Positions 54,876 to 63,833 of a stretch of DNA of 64,000 nt are shown piece by piece (positions within the stretch are counted from its first letter, which is position 1; every line of letters starts with the position of its first letter). This DNA is from JAJEFO01 sp022819605. GTDB lineage: Bacteria; Pseudomonadota; Alphaproteobacteria; Rhodobacterales; Rhodobacteraceae. The translations under genes were made by a program, and so were the position numbers. The stretch spans positions 310,001 through 374,000 of the forward strand of contig OZ244901.1 in the NCBI GenBank assembly GCA_965221545.1, given 5' to 3'. The notes below the pieces were generated by a model. That model did not search any database. It was not told the DNA's origin and saw only the letters and a program-made list of their open reading frames with translations.

Positions 54876-56669
54876 ATGGACATTGCATCGCCCATGGGGC
54901 GAGTTTCGACGTGGCTTGAACGCTTCGGAAAGGCGCTGGAAGGCGGTGATACCGCTGCATTGAAGGCGCTCTTTGCGAAGGAGTGCTACTGGCGCGACCT
55001 CGTGTCTTTCACGTGGAATATCAAGACGATGGAGGGCCGGGACGCAATTTCTGACATGGTCTCGATCACGCTGGGTGATGTGCATCCCACCAACTGGCAG
55101 ATCGACGGTGAGCCGACCGAACAGGACGGAATTGCCGAGGCATGGATCACTTTCGAGACGGATGCCTTTCGCGGGCGTGGTCATGTCCGGCTCAACGACG
55201 AGGGATGCTGGACGCTGCTGACTACCGCCGAGGAATTGAAAGGGTTCGAAGAGAAGAAGGGCGATCGGCGCGACCCCGGGGTTGTGCACGGCGCGTTCAA
55301 GGATCGCGAGACCTGGGCGGAGCGGCGCGCGCGCGAGGCGCGGGAGTTGGGGTATGCCGAGCAACCGTACGTGGTCATCATCGGCGGCGGACAGGGCGGC
55401 ATCGCCTTGGGTGCGCGCTTGCGGCGGCTTGAAGTGCCCACGATCATTGTCGAAAGGAACGAGCGCCCCGGCGATAGTTGGCGCAATCGCTACAAGTCGC
55501 TCTGCCTGCATGATCCGGTCTGGTATGACCACTTGCCCTATTTGCCGTTTCCGGACGATTGGCCGGTGTTCAGCCCCAAGGACAAGATCGGGGACTGGCT
55601 GGAAAGCTATACCAAGATCATGGAGTTGAACTACTGGACGCGGACCACCTGCAAGTCGGCACGCTATGACGCGGACAGCCAAGAGTGGACGGTCGTTGTC
55701 GATCGCGACGGTGACGAGGTCGAGTTGGCTCCAAAGCACCTGGTTTTTGCGACCGGCATGGCGGGGGTCCCCGATATGCCCTGCCTGCCTGGAATGGAAG
55801 GCTTCAAGGGCGATCTTCACCATTCCTCGGATCACCCCGGACCGGATGAGTATCGATCCAAGAAGGTCGTCGTGGTCGGTTCGAACAACTCGGCCCACGA
55901 TATCTCCGCCGCTCTCTGGGAGGCGGGGGCCGATGTTACGATGGTGCAGCGTTCATCCACGCTTGTCGTAAAGTCCGAGACGTTGATGGATATCGGGCTG
56001 GCGGATCTATACTCCGAGCGGGCCGTCGCGAACGGAATCAACCACCAAACCGCCGACCTGATTTTCGCGTCGATTCCCTACAAGGTGCTGACCGCGCTTC
56101 AGGTGCCGCTCTACGAAAGGATGAAAGAGCGGGACGCGGAGTTCTATGAACGTCTCGAAAGGTCCGGGTTCAAGCTGGACTGGGGTGTGGATGACAGCGG
56201 GCTCTTCATGAAATACGTGCGGCGAGGATCGGGATACTACATTGATGTTGGCGCAAGCGAGCTTGTGGCGGATGGAAAGATCAAGCTGGCGCATGGTCAG
56301 GTGACCGAGGTCTTGCCAGACGGCGTGAAGTTGGGGGACGGGACGGAGCTTCCAGCTGAGGCAATCGTTTTCGCCACCGGCTATTCCTCTATGAACGGAT
56401 GGGTGGAGCAACTGATCGGCAAGGACATGGCGGACAAAGTCGGCAAGTGCTGGGGTCTTGGTTCGGATACGCCGAAGGATCCGGGTCCGTGGGAAGGGGA
56501 GTTGCGGAACATGTGGAAGCCGACGCAGCAGGAGGCCCTATGGTTCCACGGAGGCAACCTGCACCAGTCCCGGCATTATTCGCAGTTCCTGTCACTTCAG
56601 CTCAAGGCTCGGATGGAAGGTTTGGCGACGCCTGTCTATGGTTTGCAGGAGGTGCACCACGCGTCTTAG
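54876..56669 (+). CDS. NTF2-like domain fused to a flavin-containing monooxygenase-like oxidoreductase
   Basis: 597 aa. Residues about 1-115 resemble a SnoaL/NTF2-like domain (FGKALEGGDTAALKALFAKECYWRD). From about 125 the protein is a two-dinucleotide-binding flavoprotein: FAD Rossmann VVIIGGGQGGIALGARL, the FMO-type region FKGDLHHSSDHPGPDEY, NADPH Rossmann VVVVGSNNSAHDI, and VFATGYSS. This fusion is known for YUCCA-like bacterial monooxygenases, which oxygenate small organic molecules; the substrate is not predictable. It is divergent from TPR gene B. A short hairpin follows the stop. Confidence 0.87.
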   Translation: MDIASPMGRVSTWLERFGKALEGGDTAALKALFAKECYWRDLVSFTWNIKTMEGRDAISDMVSITLGDVHPTNWQIDGEPTEQDGIAEAWITFETDAFRGRGHVRLNDEGCWTLLTTAEELKGFEEKKGDRRDPGVVHGAFKDRETWAERRAREARELGYAEQPYVVIIGGGQGGIALGARLRRLEVPTIIVERNERPGDSWRNRYKSLCLHDPVWYDHLPYLPFPDDWPVFSPKDKIGDWLESYTKIMELNYWTRTTCKSARYDADSQEWTVVVDRDGDEVELAPKHLVFATGMAGVPDMPCLPGMEGFKGDLHHSSDHPGPDEYRSKKVVVVGSNNSAHDISAALWEAGADVTMVQRSSTLVVKSETLMDIGLADLYSERAVANGINHQTADLIFASIPYKVLTALQVPLYERMKERDAEFYERLERSGFKLDWGVDDSGLFMKYVRRGSGYYIDVGASELVADGKIKLAHGQVTEVLPDGVKLGDGTELPAEAIVFATGYSSMNGWVEQLIGKDMADKVGKCWGLGSDTPKDPGPWEGELRNMWKPTQQEALWFHGGNLHQSRHYSQFLSLQLKARMEGLATPVYGLQEVHHAS

Positions 56670-56683
56670 ACTCCCTCGGGAGT
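56670..56683 (+). terminator. Short hairpin directly after the FMO-like gene
   Basis: ACTCC-CTCG-GGAGT starts at the base after the stop codon. The stem is five bases with a tetraloop and no U-run, so termination is uncertain. The rest of the 312-base gap up to the aminopeptidase start holds nothing recognisable. Confidence 0.35.
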
Positions 56684-56981
56684 GCCGATTGACTGGACCT
56701 GTCCTGTGGGCCGAATTCAAGAGCTTTGGCATGCGGATATGCAAGACCTGGCGACGGGTTGAATCGCGTTCCTGCAACGGAGACAGCAAGATCTGCGACC
56801 GGAGACGGCGTCATGCGCTGCATGGATGGCAATGTGGCTTCATGTTGAAGAGAACGGCCTGAGGCGGTGCTGAGACTTAAGTGATCCGAACAGCACAACC
56901 ATTGGCAGGTTGCGCCGTAGGATTGACGTTCGTTGACAATTGGCATTGGTCTTGCCGAAACCTGCCACGGGGGGAATCACG

Positions 56982-58364
56982 TTGCCAACGCTTGCATTTT
57001 CGACGGACGCTTCCGCGGCAAGACCGCTGTTTCTGGTAAAAAAGGAAGGACTCGCAGACTGGCTCGCGGCGCAAGACGACGCGACGCGCGACTGGGTCAA
57101 CGCTGCTGGCTTCAAGGCCGGTGTCGGCGAAGTCCTTCCCTTGCTTGGCAAGGACGGACTGAACGGTGCCATCGGCGGGCTGGGAAGCGGGAAGGACCGC
57201 GCGCGGGGCCGGTTCCTGGCCGCGGGACTGCGTGGAAAACTCCCCGAAGGTGTCTGGCGGCTCGAGTGCGACTTGGAGGGCGACGAGCTTGCCGAGGCCG
57301 CGCTTGGCTGGCTGCTCGCAGGCTACCGGTTTGACAGGTTCGTCTCGGATTCGAAACCGCTGGCCATGCTGCTGCCGCCAGAAGGCGTCGATGCGGCGAT
57401 GCTGGAGCGGATCGCGTCCGGCGAGGCGCTGGCCCGCGACCTGATCAATACGCCCGCTTCTCATATGGGTCCGGATGAGCTCGAGATGGCGGCCCGCGAT
57501 CTTGCAGGCACCCATGGCATGGCTGTTGAAGTCACCACCGGGGCCGAACTTTCGAAGCGAAACCTCCCGATGATCCACGCCGTGGGACGGGCCAGTGCCA
57601 GGGAGCCGAGGCTGATCGACATGTCATGGGGTGACAGCGGTCCGTCCGTTGCACTGGTTGGCAAGGGCGTGTGCTTCGATACCGGCGGGCTGAACATAAA
57701 GCCCGGCGCGTCAATGCAATTGATGAAGAAGGACATGGGCGGAGCCGCCAACGTGCTGGGTCTTGCCCACATGTTGATGGACAGCGGCATGAATTGCCGG
57801 CTGCGCGTCCTGATTCCGGCGGTCGAGAATTCCATCTCCGGCGAGGCGTTCCGTCCGGGCGACATCCTCGACTCGCGAAAGGGCCTCACGGTCGAGATCA
57901 ACAACACGGATGCCGAGGGCCGGCTCGTGCTTGCCGACGCGCTGGCTCTGGCCGACGAGGACCGACCAGACCTGATCGTATCTATGGCCACCTTGACGGG
58001 AGCGGCCAGGGTCGCGGTCGGACCAGATCTCGCGCCGTTCTACGCGACGGATGACTGCGATGCCGCTGCGTTGGTGTCAGCGGCAAAGGCGGTTCGGGAT
58101 CCGGTTTGGAGGCTTCCTTTCTGGGAGCCGTACGAGAAGATGATCGAGCCGGGGATCGCGGACCTGGACAATGCGCCGAAAGGCGGCTTTGCGGGATCGA
58201 TCACGGCAGCATTGTTCCTCCGGCGTTTCGTCACGGCTGTCCCGCGTTACATGCATTTCGACATATTCGGCTGGACGCGGGAATCCGCGCCAGGCCGTCC
58301 CAAGGGCGGGGCCGGGCAAGGAATCCGTGCACTCTACCGGGCGCTGCCGGAGATTCTTGGATGA
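56982..58364 (+). CDS. Leucyl aminopeptidase family (M17) protein
   Basis: A 460-aa cytosolic metallo-aminopeptidase. The catalytic domain has VALVGKGVCFDTGGLNIKPG (Lys and Asp ligands) and the M17 signature NTDAEGRLVLADAL; the N-terminal domain is divergent, as in PepB-like members. I place the start at TTG 56982 because GGGGGGA lies six bases upstream; the frame is open to 56940, also a TTG. The NlpC/P60 gene overlaps its stop by ATGA. Together they could degrade peptides from cell-wall turnover. Confidence 0.92.
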   Translation: MPTLAFSTDASAARPLFLVKKEGLADWLAAQDDATRDWVNAAGFKAGVGEVLPLLGKDGLNGAIGGLGSGKDRARGRFLAAGLRGKLPEGVWRLECDLEGDELAEAALGWLLAGYRFDRFVSDSKPLAMLLPPEGVDAAMLERIASGEALARDLINTPASHMGPDELEMAARDLAGTHGMAVEVTTGAELSKRNLPMIHAVGRASAREPRLIDMSWGDSGPSVALVGKGVCFDTGGLNIKPGASMQLMKKDMGGAANVLGLAHMLMDSGMNCRLRVLIPAVENSISGEAFRPGDILDSRKGLTVEINNTDAEGRLVLADALALADEDRPDLIVSMATLTGAARVAVGPDLAPFYATDDCDAAALVSAAKAVRDPVWRLPFWEPYEKMIEPGIADLDNAPKGGFAGSITAALFLRRFVTAVPRYMHFDIFGWTRESAPGRPKGGAGQGIRALYRALPEILG

Positions 58365-59251
58365 GCGACAGGAGATTCCTGGCGACAAACGGGCGTGTGG
58401 CGAGGAGCGAACTGCAGGGGATTGTAGAGGCGGATCTCTTTACGGACGGAAAGGTGTACAGCCTCGCTGCATCCGCCTGGCTGCGTGAATCACCCTTGGG
58501 TCAGGCGGATCGCCAGCTGATTTTCGGCGACAGGTTTGTCGAACTCGAGAGGGAACGCAGCTGGAGCTTCGGATATTCGTCCAAGGATGGATATGTCGGC
58601 TATGTCGGGGCGGCATTCCTGGACAGGACCTTCCGTCCGACGCACAAGGTCACGGTTCGATCCACGTACGCGCGGGCGGATCCGAATGCCAGGGCCTCGC
58701 TCGTGCAGGACCTGCACCTGAACTCCGAGGTTCGAGTGGCAGAGCGATGCGGTGCATGGTGCAGAATCGCCTCAAGGGATCGCTTGTACATTCCTGCAGC
58801 GCAACTGGCCGAAATTGAGTCGAGGGACGGGGACGTCGTGGGCTGGGCGCGAGTCATGCTGGGGACACCCTATGTCTGGGCGGGGAATTCCGGTTTCGGA
58901 ATCGATTGCTCCGGACTGGTGCAGGCCGCGTTCCACGCGGCGGGTCTTGAATGCCCTCCGGACAGCGATCTTCAGGAGGCGATGCCGGGAGAGCGACTTT
59001 TGGCATCCGACACCCTAAACGCCGGTGACCTCGTGTTCTGGAATGGTCATGTCGCGATCGCCAGCGGCAATGGCACGCTCATCCATGCAAATTCCCACCA
59101 TATGTCGGTCGTTGAGGAGCCGGTTGCGACCGCCCTGGCACGGATTGCGTCAACCGACACCGGGCAGGTAACGTCGCGGCTGCGGCCGACGTGCGTGAAA
59201 CGCAGGAGGCTGGGCCCGCGGCGGAAGCAGGCTACTCGACGACGCGGATGA
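58361..59251 (+). CDS. NlpC/P60 family cysteine hydrolase with SH3-type domain
   Basis: 296 aa from ATG 58361. The N-terminal half has bacterial-SH3-like segments. The C-terminal NlpC/P60 domain has the catalytic cysteine in FGIDCSGLVQAAFHAAG, histidine in WNGHVAIASG and HANSHHMSV. This matches dipeptidyl-peptidase VI-like enzymes that cleave gamma-D-Glu-diaminopimelate peptides. No signal peptide is seen, so it likely recycles murein peptides in the cytoplasm, in keeping with its coupling to an aminopeptidase. The 3' end overlaps DUF2794 by 20 bases on the opposite strand. Confidence 0.9.
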   Translation: MSDRRFLATNGRVARSELQGIVEADLFTDGKVYSLAASAWLRESPLGQADRQLIFGDRFVELERERSWSFGYSSKDGYVGYVGAAFLDRTFRPTHKVTVRSTYARADPNARASLVQDLHLNSEVRVAERCGAWCRIASRDRLYIPAAQLAEIESRDGDVVGWARVMLGTPYVWAGNSGFGIDCSGLVQAAFHAAGLECPPDSDLQEAMPGERLLASDTLNAGDLVFWNGHVAIASGNGTLIHANSHHMSVVEEPVATALARIASTDTGQVTSRLRPTCVKRRRLGPRRKQATRRRG

Positions 59252-59579
59252 GCTTCCGCTCAAGGACGCGCAGGACGGCCTTCAGGTCATGGCCGCGCTT
59301 CAGTACGTGGCCGTCCATGCCGACCACGGAATACATGCCCTGCCGTTCCCGGAGCCTGGGCCGCTTTTCGATCCGGTAAATCGGATGCTCGGCGGACTGG
59401 CGAAAGATCGAGAAGATCGCAGTGTCTTGCAGGAAGGACATGCCGTAGTCGCGCCATTCTCCGGCGACGACCATGCGACCGTAGACGTTCAGGATCGCCA
59501 TTAGTTCCCGGCGATCGAATGCCACCCGTTCGGGCGCATGCCGGGAATTTGGGAAGGGAGCCGGGTACTGGACCGTCAT
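59232..59579 (-). CDS. DUF2794 domain-containing protein
   Basis: A 115-aa protein matching DUF2794, found widely in alphaproteobacteria: FDRRELMAILNVYGRMV, EWRDYGMSFLQDTAIFSIFR, YRIEKRPRLRERQGMYSVV and HDLKAVLRVLERKL. The function is unknown. It is divergent from mtnP and convergent with the NlpC gene. Confidence 0.88.
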   Translation of the reverse strand: MTVQYPAPFPNSRHAPERVAFDRRELMAILNVYGRMVVAGEWRDYGMSFLQDTAIFSIFRQSAEHPIYRIEKRPRLRERQGMYSVVGMDGHVLKRGHDLKAVLRVLERKLIRVVE

Positions 59580-59824
59580 GATCGGAACCCTGCCCTTGGA
59601 ATCAGATCAAATCAACCCTCGGGATGCACGCGTTGCCACCGGCGGCTCGCCTGTACGTGGCTTTGCTCCGCGAACGCCACGGTTGTCGACGCATTCAACT
59701 TGGATCGATTTCCCAAATTCAGACGGATTCGGGGGGACGCCCTGAAGGCATTCTTCCGTTGGGCGTTGTCGTCCGCGTCGGCGTCTTCTACCGTCGCCTC
59801 ACACAAAGAAGGCTAAGGACAGCC

Positions 59825-60706
59825 ATGAATGAAGGTACAACCATCGTCGGCGTGATCGGGGGAAGCGGAATCTACGAGATCGATGGACTCGAAGGTGCCG
59901 AGTGGATTTCTGTCGAGAGTCCCTGGGGCACGCCGTCCGACCAGGTCCTGACGGGATCGCTGGAAGGCGTCCGAATGGCGTTTCTTCCCCGTCACGGGAG
60001 GGGACACGTCCACTCGCCCACGACCGTGCCCTACCGGGCGAACATTGATGCACTGAAACGCCTTGGCGTGACGGATCTCGTCAGCGTGTCAGCCTGCGGC
60101 TCTTTCCGGGAAGACATGGCTCCCGGAGAATTCGTGATCGTTGACCAGTTCATTGATCGGACCTTCGCGCGTGAGAAGAGCTTCTTTGGCGAAGGATGCG
60201 TCGCCCATGTAAGCGTGGCGCATCCGACTTGCGCGCGACTTGGGGAGGTGGCGGCCGCCGCTGCGGAGGCGGCCGGTGCGAAGGTGCACCGGGGCGGCAC
60301 GTATCTGGCGATGGAGGGACCGCAATTCTCGACGCTTGCCGAATCGGTCATGTACCGTGAGCGCTGGGGGTGCGACGTGATCGGGATGACGAACATGCCG
60401 GAAGCAAAGCTCGCGCGGGAAGCCGAGCTTTGCTACTCTTCGGTCGCCATGATCACGGATTACGACAGTTGGCACCCGGATCATGGCGAGGTAGACGTGA
60501 CTGAAATCATCAAGACCTTGATGGGCAATGCCGAAAAGGGTCGCGCACTCGCAGCGGGGTTGCCCAGGCGGTTGGGCGCATCCCGACATCAGTGCCCGCA
60601 CGGATGCGACCGGGCACTGGAACATGCGGTCCTGACGCAGCCGGATGCGCGCGCTCCGAATGTCGTGGCCAAGCTAGATGCCGTCGCCGGTCGTGTGCTG
60701 CATTGA
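59825..60706 (+). CDS. mtnP: S-methyl-5'-thioadenosine phosphorylase
   Basis: A 293-aa purine phosphorylase that splits methylthioadenosine to adenine and methylthioribose-1-phosphate. Motifs: VIGGSGIYEIDGL, PRHGRGHVHSPTTVPYRAN, VSACGSFRED, YLAMEGPQFSTLAES and GMTNMPEAKLAREAELCY. The start at ATG 59825 has AAGGA upstream. The apt gene, which salvages the adenine released, follows after 57 bases. Confidence 0.94.
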   Translation: MNEGTTIVGVIGGSGIYEIDGLEGAEWISVESPWGTPSDQVLTGSLEGVRMAFLPRHGRGHVHSPTTVPYRANIDALKRLGVTDLVSVSACGSFREDMAPGEFVIVDQFIDRTFAREKSFFGEGCVAHVSVAHPTCARLGEVAAAAAEAAGAKVHRGGTYLAMEGPQFSTLAESVMYRERWGCDVIGMTNMPEAKLAREAELCYSSVAMITDYDSWHPDHGEVDVTEIIKTLMGNAEKGRALAAGLPRRLGASRHQCPHGCDRALEHAVLTQPDARAPNVVAKLDAVAGRVLH

Positions 60707-60763
60707 ACGAACCGCGAGTTGTCCGTCCGGTCCGTGCGGTCGGACCATGGAACGGGAAAGCCG

Positions 60764-61294
60764 ATGAAGGAAATTAAGGACTACATCCGGACCATTGCGG
60801 ACTTCCCCCATGAAGGAATCATGTTCCGCGACGTGACGACTCTCTTTTCGGATCCGCGCGGGCTGAGGATCTGCGTCGACCAGTTGCTGCATCCCTTTGC
60901 TGATCAGGAAATCGACAAGGTCGTGGGGCTCGAGGCACGCGGATTCATCATCGGAGGCGCAATCGCGCATCAGCTGTCGGTTGGGTTCGTGCCGGTGCGA
61001 AAGCAGGGCAAGCTGCCGGGTGCCACGCTCAGCCAGGACTACGAGCTGGAATACGGCGAGGCGGTCATGGAAATCCATGACGATGCAATTGACGCGGGTG
61101 ACAAGGTGCTCTTGGTCGATGACCTGCTCGCAACGGGAGGCACGGCCGAGGCCGGCATCAGGCTCATCGAACGCCTGGGCGGCGACATTGTCGGATGCAG
61201 CTTCATCATAGACCTGCCGGAACTTGGCGGTCGTTCCCTGCTGGAAGCGCTCGGGATGGAAATCCACACGCTTTGCGAATTTGGCGGGACATGA
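60764..61294 (+). CDS. apt: Adenine phosphoribosyltransferase
   Basis: A 176-aa purine salvage enzyme making AMP from adenine and PRPP. The PRPP-binding loop is VLLVDDLLATGGTAEAG; also seen are DFPHEGIMFRDVTTL and GLEARGFIIGG. It forms a functional pair with mtnP upstream. The start is ATG 60764, just after GGGAAAG. Confidence 0.96.
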   Translation: MKEIKDYIRTIADFPHEGIMFRDVTTLFSDPRGLRICVDQLLHPFADQEIDKVVGLEARGFIIGGAIAHQLSVGFVPVRKQGKLPGATLSQDYELEYGEAVMEIHDDAIDAGDKVLLVDDLLATGGTAEAGIRLIERLGGDIVGCSFIIDLPELGGRSLLEALGMEIHTLCEFGGT

Positions 61295-61584
61295 TGCGCC
61301 GAACCGCTGTCGCCGCAGCGCCGGGTGACATCTCGGCCGCAAGGAGCGTCGTCCGGGAGATTTCCATGCGCGTGAAGAGATGAGCGTCCGACCGGGCACG
61401 GTCCAATCTTGTTCCCGATCGGCTGGAGATGTAGTATGCGGCCATGATGTGCTTGACCAACATGGGAATCTGGAGTTGCCGTCCGCAGCTGATGGCAGAC
61501 GTGCTCCACTGCGCGTCCTCGATCGTCCGGGCATAGGCCGCGCTCTCCCATGAATGCACTGCCACGCCATCCTTGCAGAGATGA

Positions 61585-62997
61585 ATGACCATGACCGCTC
61601 CGCGAACGCTCTATGACAAAATCTGGGATGACCATGTCGCCCATGAGGCCGAGGACGGCACATGCCGTCTGTACATTGATCGCCACCTTGTGCACGAGGT
61701 AACCAGTCCGCAGGCATTTGAAGGGCTTCGAATTGCGGGCCGCAGGGTCCGTGCGCCCGAGAAGACGGTGGCTGTTCCGGACCACAACGTTCCAACGGAT
61801 CCGACGCGCCTGGAGGGAATCAAGGACGAGCAGTCTCGGATCCAGGTCGAAGCCCTGCGGCGGAATGCGAAGGATTTCGGCATCGAACTCTATGACATCG
61901 ACGACGACCGGCAGGGGATCGTCCACATCGTCGGTCCGGAGCAGGGCTGGACCCAGCCGGGCATGACGGTTGTTTGCGGGGACAGCCATACGGCAACGCA
62001 TGGGGCCTTCGGGGCGCTGGCCCACGGAATCGGCACGTCGGAGGTCGAACATGTCCTCGCGACCCAGACTCTGATCCAGAAGAAGTCGAAGAACATGCTG
62101 GTCGAAGTTGACGGCGACCTTGCTCCTGGCGTGACGGCCAAGGACGTCACGCTTTCGATCATCGGCAGGACCGGAACTGCTGGCGGCACGGGCCACGTCA
62201 TAGAATATGCGGGAAGCGCAATTCGGAACCTGACAATGGAAGGCCGCATGACTGTCTGCAACATGGCGATCGAGGGCGGTGCGCGCGCCGGGCTTGTCGC
62301 GCCCGACGAAAAGACACTCGAATACGTGAAGGGCCGGCCTCACGCGCCGAAGGGCGGGCAGTGGGAGCTGGCCGTGACCTACTGGAGCACCCTGCAGTCT
62401 GATGAAGGCGCGCATTATGATCAAACGGTCAGGATGGACGCGGCCGAGATTCCACCCGTCGTCACCTGGGGCACGTCTCCGGAAGACGTGCTGCCGATCA
62501 CGGGCATAGTGCCGGATCCGGAGAGCTTCGAAGGCGGCAAGATCGAAGCCGCGCGGCGTTCGCTGGACTACATGGGCCTGACGCCCGGGCAGAAACTGAA
62601 CGAGATCGAAATCGACACGGTGTTCATCGGATCCTGCACGAACGGCAGGATCGAGGACCTGCGTGAGGTCGCGAAGATAGTGGAAGGTCGAAGGGTGAGA
62701 GACGGTCTGCGTGCAATGATCGTGCCGGGTTCCGGCCTGGTGCGGCTTCAGGCCGAGGAAGAGGGCATTGCCCAAAGGCTGCAGGAAGCCGGCTTTGAAT
62801 GGCGAATGGCCGGATGCTCGATGTGCCTTGGCATGAATCCAGACCAGCTCAGTCCCGGCGAAAGATGTGCATCGACGTCCAACCGGAACTTCGAGGGAAG
62901 GCAAGGCTACAAGGGCCGGACGCATCTCATGAGCCCCGCCATGGCCGCGGCCGCGGCGGTAACCGGTCGCCTGACGGACGTGCGCGACCTGATGTAA
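61585..62997 (+). CDS. leuC: 3-isopropylmalate dehydratase large subunit
   Basis: A 470-aa aconitase-family enzyme of leucine synthesis. It has VCGDSHTATHGAFGALAHGIGTSE, and the 4Fe-4S cysteines in GSCTNGRIEDL and GCSMCLGMNPD. ATG codons at 61585 and 61591 are both possible starts. The 290 bases upstream show no clear attenuator or leucine-rich leader. leuD follows after 108 bases. Confidence 0.96.
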   Translation: MTMTAPRTLYDKIWDDHVAHEAEDGTCRLYIDRHLVHEVTSPQAFEGLRIAGRRVRAPEKTVAVPDHNVPTDPTRLEGIKDEQSRIQVEALRRNAKDFGIELYDIDDDRQGIVHIVGPEQGWTQPGMTVVCGDSHTATHGAFGALAHGIGTSEVEHVLATQTLIQKKSKNMLVEVDGDLAPGVTAKDVTLSIIGRTGTAGGTGHVIEYAGSAIRNLTMEGRMTVCNMAIEGGARAGLVAPDEKTLEYVKGRPHAPKGGQWELAVTYWSTLQSDEGAHYDQTVRMDAAEIPPVVTWGTSPEDVLPITGIVPDPESFEGGKIEAARRSLDYMGLTPGQKLNEIEIDTVFIGSCTNGRIEDLREVAKIVEGRRVRDGLRAMIVPGSGLVRLQAEEEGIAQRLQEAGFEWRMAGCSMCLGMNPDQLSPGERCASTSNRNFEGRQGYKGRTHLMSPAMAAAAAVTGRLTDVRDLM

Positions 62998-63105
62998 TCG
63001 GTTCGGCCTCTGTCCGGCGTTCCCGTCCACCGCCAGGACTTCGGGGAGCTTGCGCCACTTGAAGCGCTGGGGCAGAAAGGCGCGACCTCTGCAAGGGATG
63101 GATCG

Positions 63106-63714
63106 ATGGAGAAGTTCACCAAGCTTACCGGTGTTGCCGCGCCAATGCCGTTGGTCAACATTGACACGGACATGATCATTCCGAAGCAGTTCCTGAAGAC
63201 GATCAAGCGGACGGGCCTCGGTGCCAATCTCTTTGACGAGATGCGGTTTGACCGCGACGGAAACGAGATCGAGGATTTCGTGTTGAACCAATCGGCATAT
63301 CGCGAAGCCCGGATCCTGGTCGCGGGCGACAATTTCGGCTGCGGTTCCAGCCGGGAGCACGCGCCTTGGGCGCTTCTCGATTTCGGCATTCGCTGCGTGA
63401 TATCGACCAGCTTCGCGGACATCTTCTACAATAACTGCTTCAAGAACGGCATCTTGCCGATCAAGCTTCCGAAAGAGCAGGTGGACGCCCTCATGGAGGA
63501 CGCCAAACGGGGCTCCAATGCCCGGATGACGGTTGATCTCGAAGAGCAGGCGGTCACCGGCTCGGATGGGGAGGTGTACGGCTTCGAGATCGATCCGTTC
63601 AGGAAGCACTGCCTGCTGAACGGCCTTGATGACATCGGCCTGACAACCGAGGCCGCCGCGACCTCAATAGATGCATACGAGGCAAGAACGGCGGAGCAGC
63701 GACCCTGGCTTTGA
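63106..63714 (+). CDS. leuD: 3-isopropylmalate dehydratase small subunit
   Basis: A 202-aa swivel subunit pairing with LeuC. It begins with PMPLVNIDTDMIIPKQFLKT and has NFGCGSSREHAPWALLDFG, as expected. A purine-rich site precedes the ATG. The length is normal for the family. Confidence 0.96.
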   Translation: MEKFTKLTGVAAPMPLVNIDTDMIIPKQFLKTIKRTGLGANLFDEMRFDRDGNEIEDFVLNQSAYREARILVAGDNFGCGSSREHAPWALLDFGIRCVISTSFADIFYNNCFKNGILPIKLPKEQVDALMEDAKRGSNARMTVDLEEQAVTGSDGEVYGFEIDPFRKHCLLNGLDDIGLTTEAAATSIDAYEARTAEQRPWL

Positions 63715-63833
63715 GCGGTGCGGACCCGAAGGCGGATGTCGTCGGGAGATTCGACATGAGGAAGATTCACAGATGTGCGCTGCGATGCGCGTGGCGGCCG
63801 GGCAGAACAAGGAAACGAACGGGGGCAGACGCA

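Noticed and set aside
61295..61584. Leucine leader peptide or attenuator before leuC
   Set aside because: The small plus-strand frame at 61444-61536 has scattered leucines only and no alternative hairpins were seen.
61206..61592. Minus-strand 128-codon frame between apt and leuC
   Set aside because: It overlaps the apt coding end and the leuC start, shows no known domain, and the region is better read as leuC upstream sequence.
61039..63609. 856-codon open frame on the minus strand across leuC and leuD
   Set aside because: It is exactly antisense to two clear enzymes, is rich in His, Arg and Ala without recognisable domains, and is typical of long chance frames in high-GC DNA.
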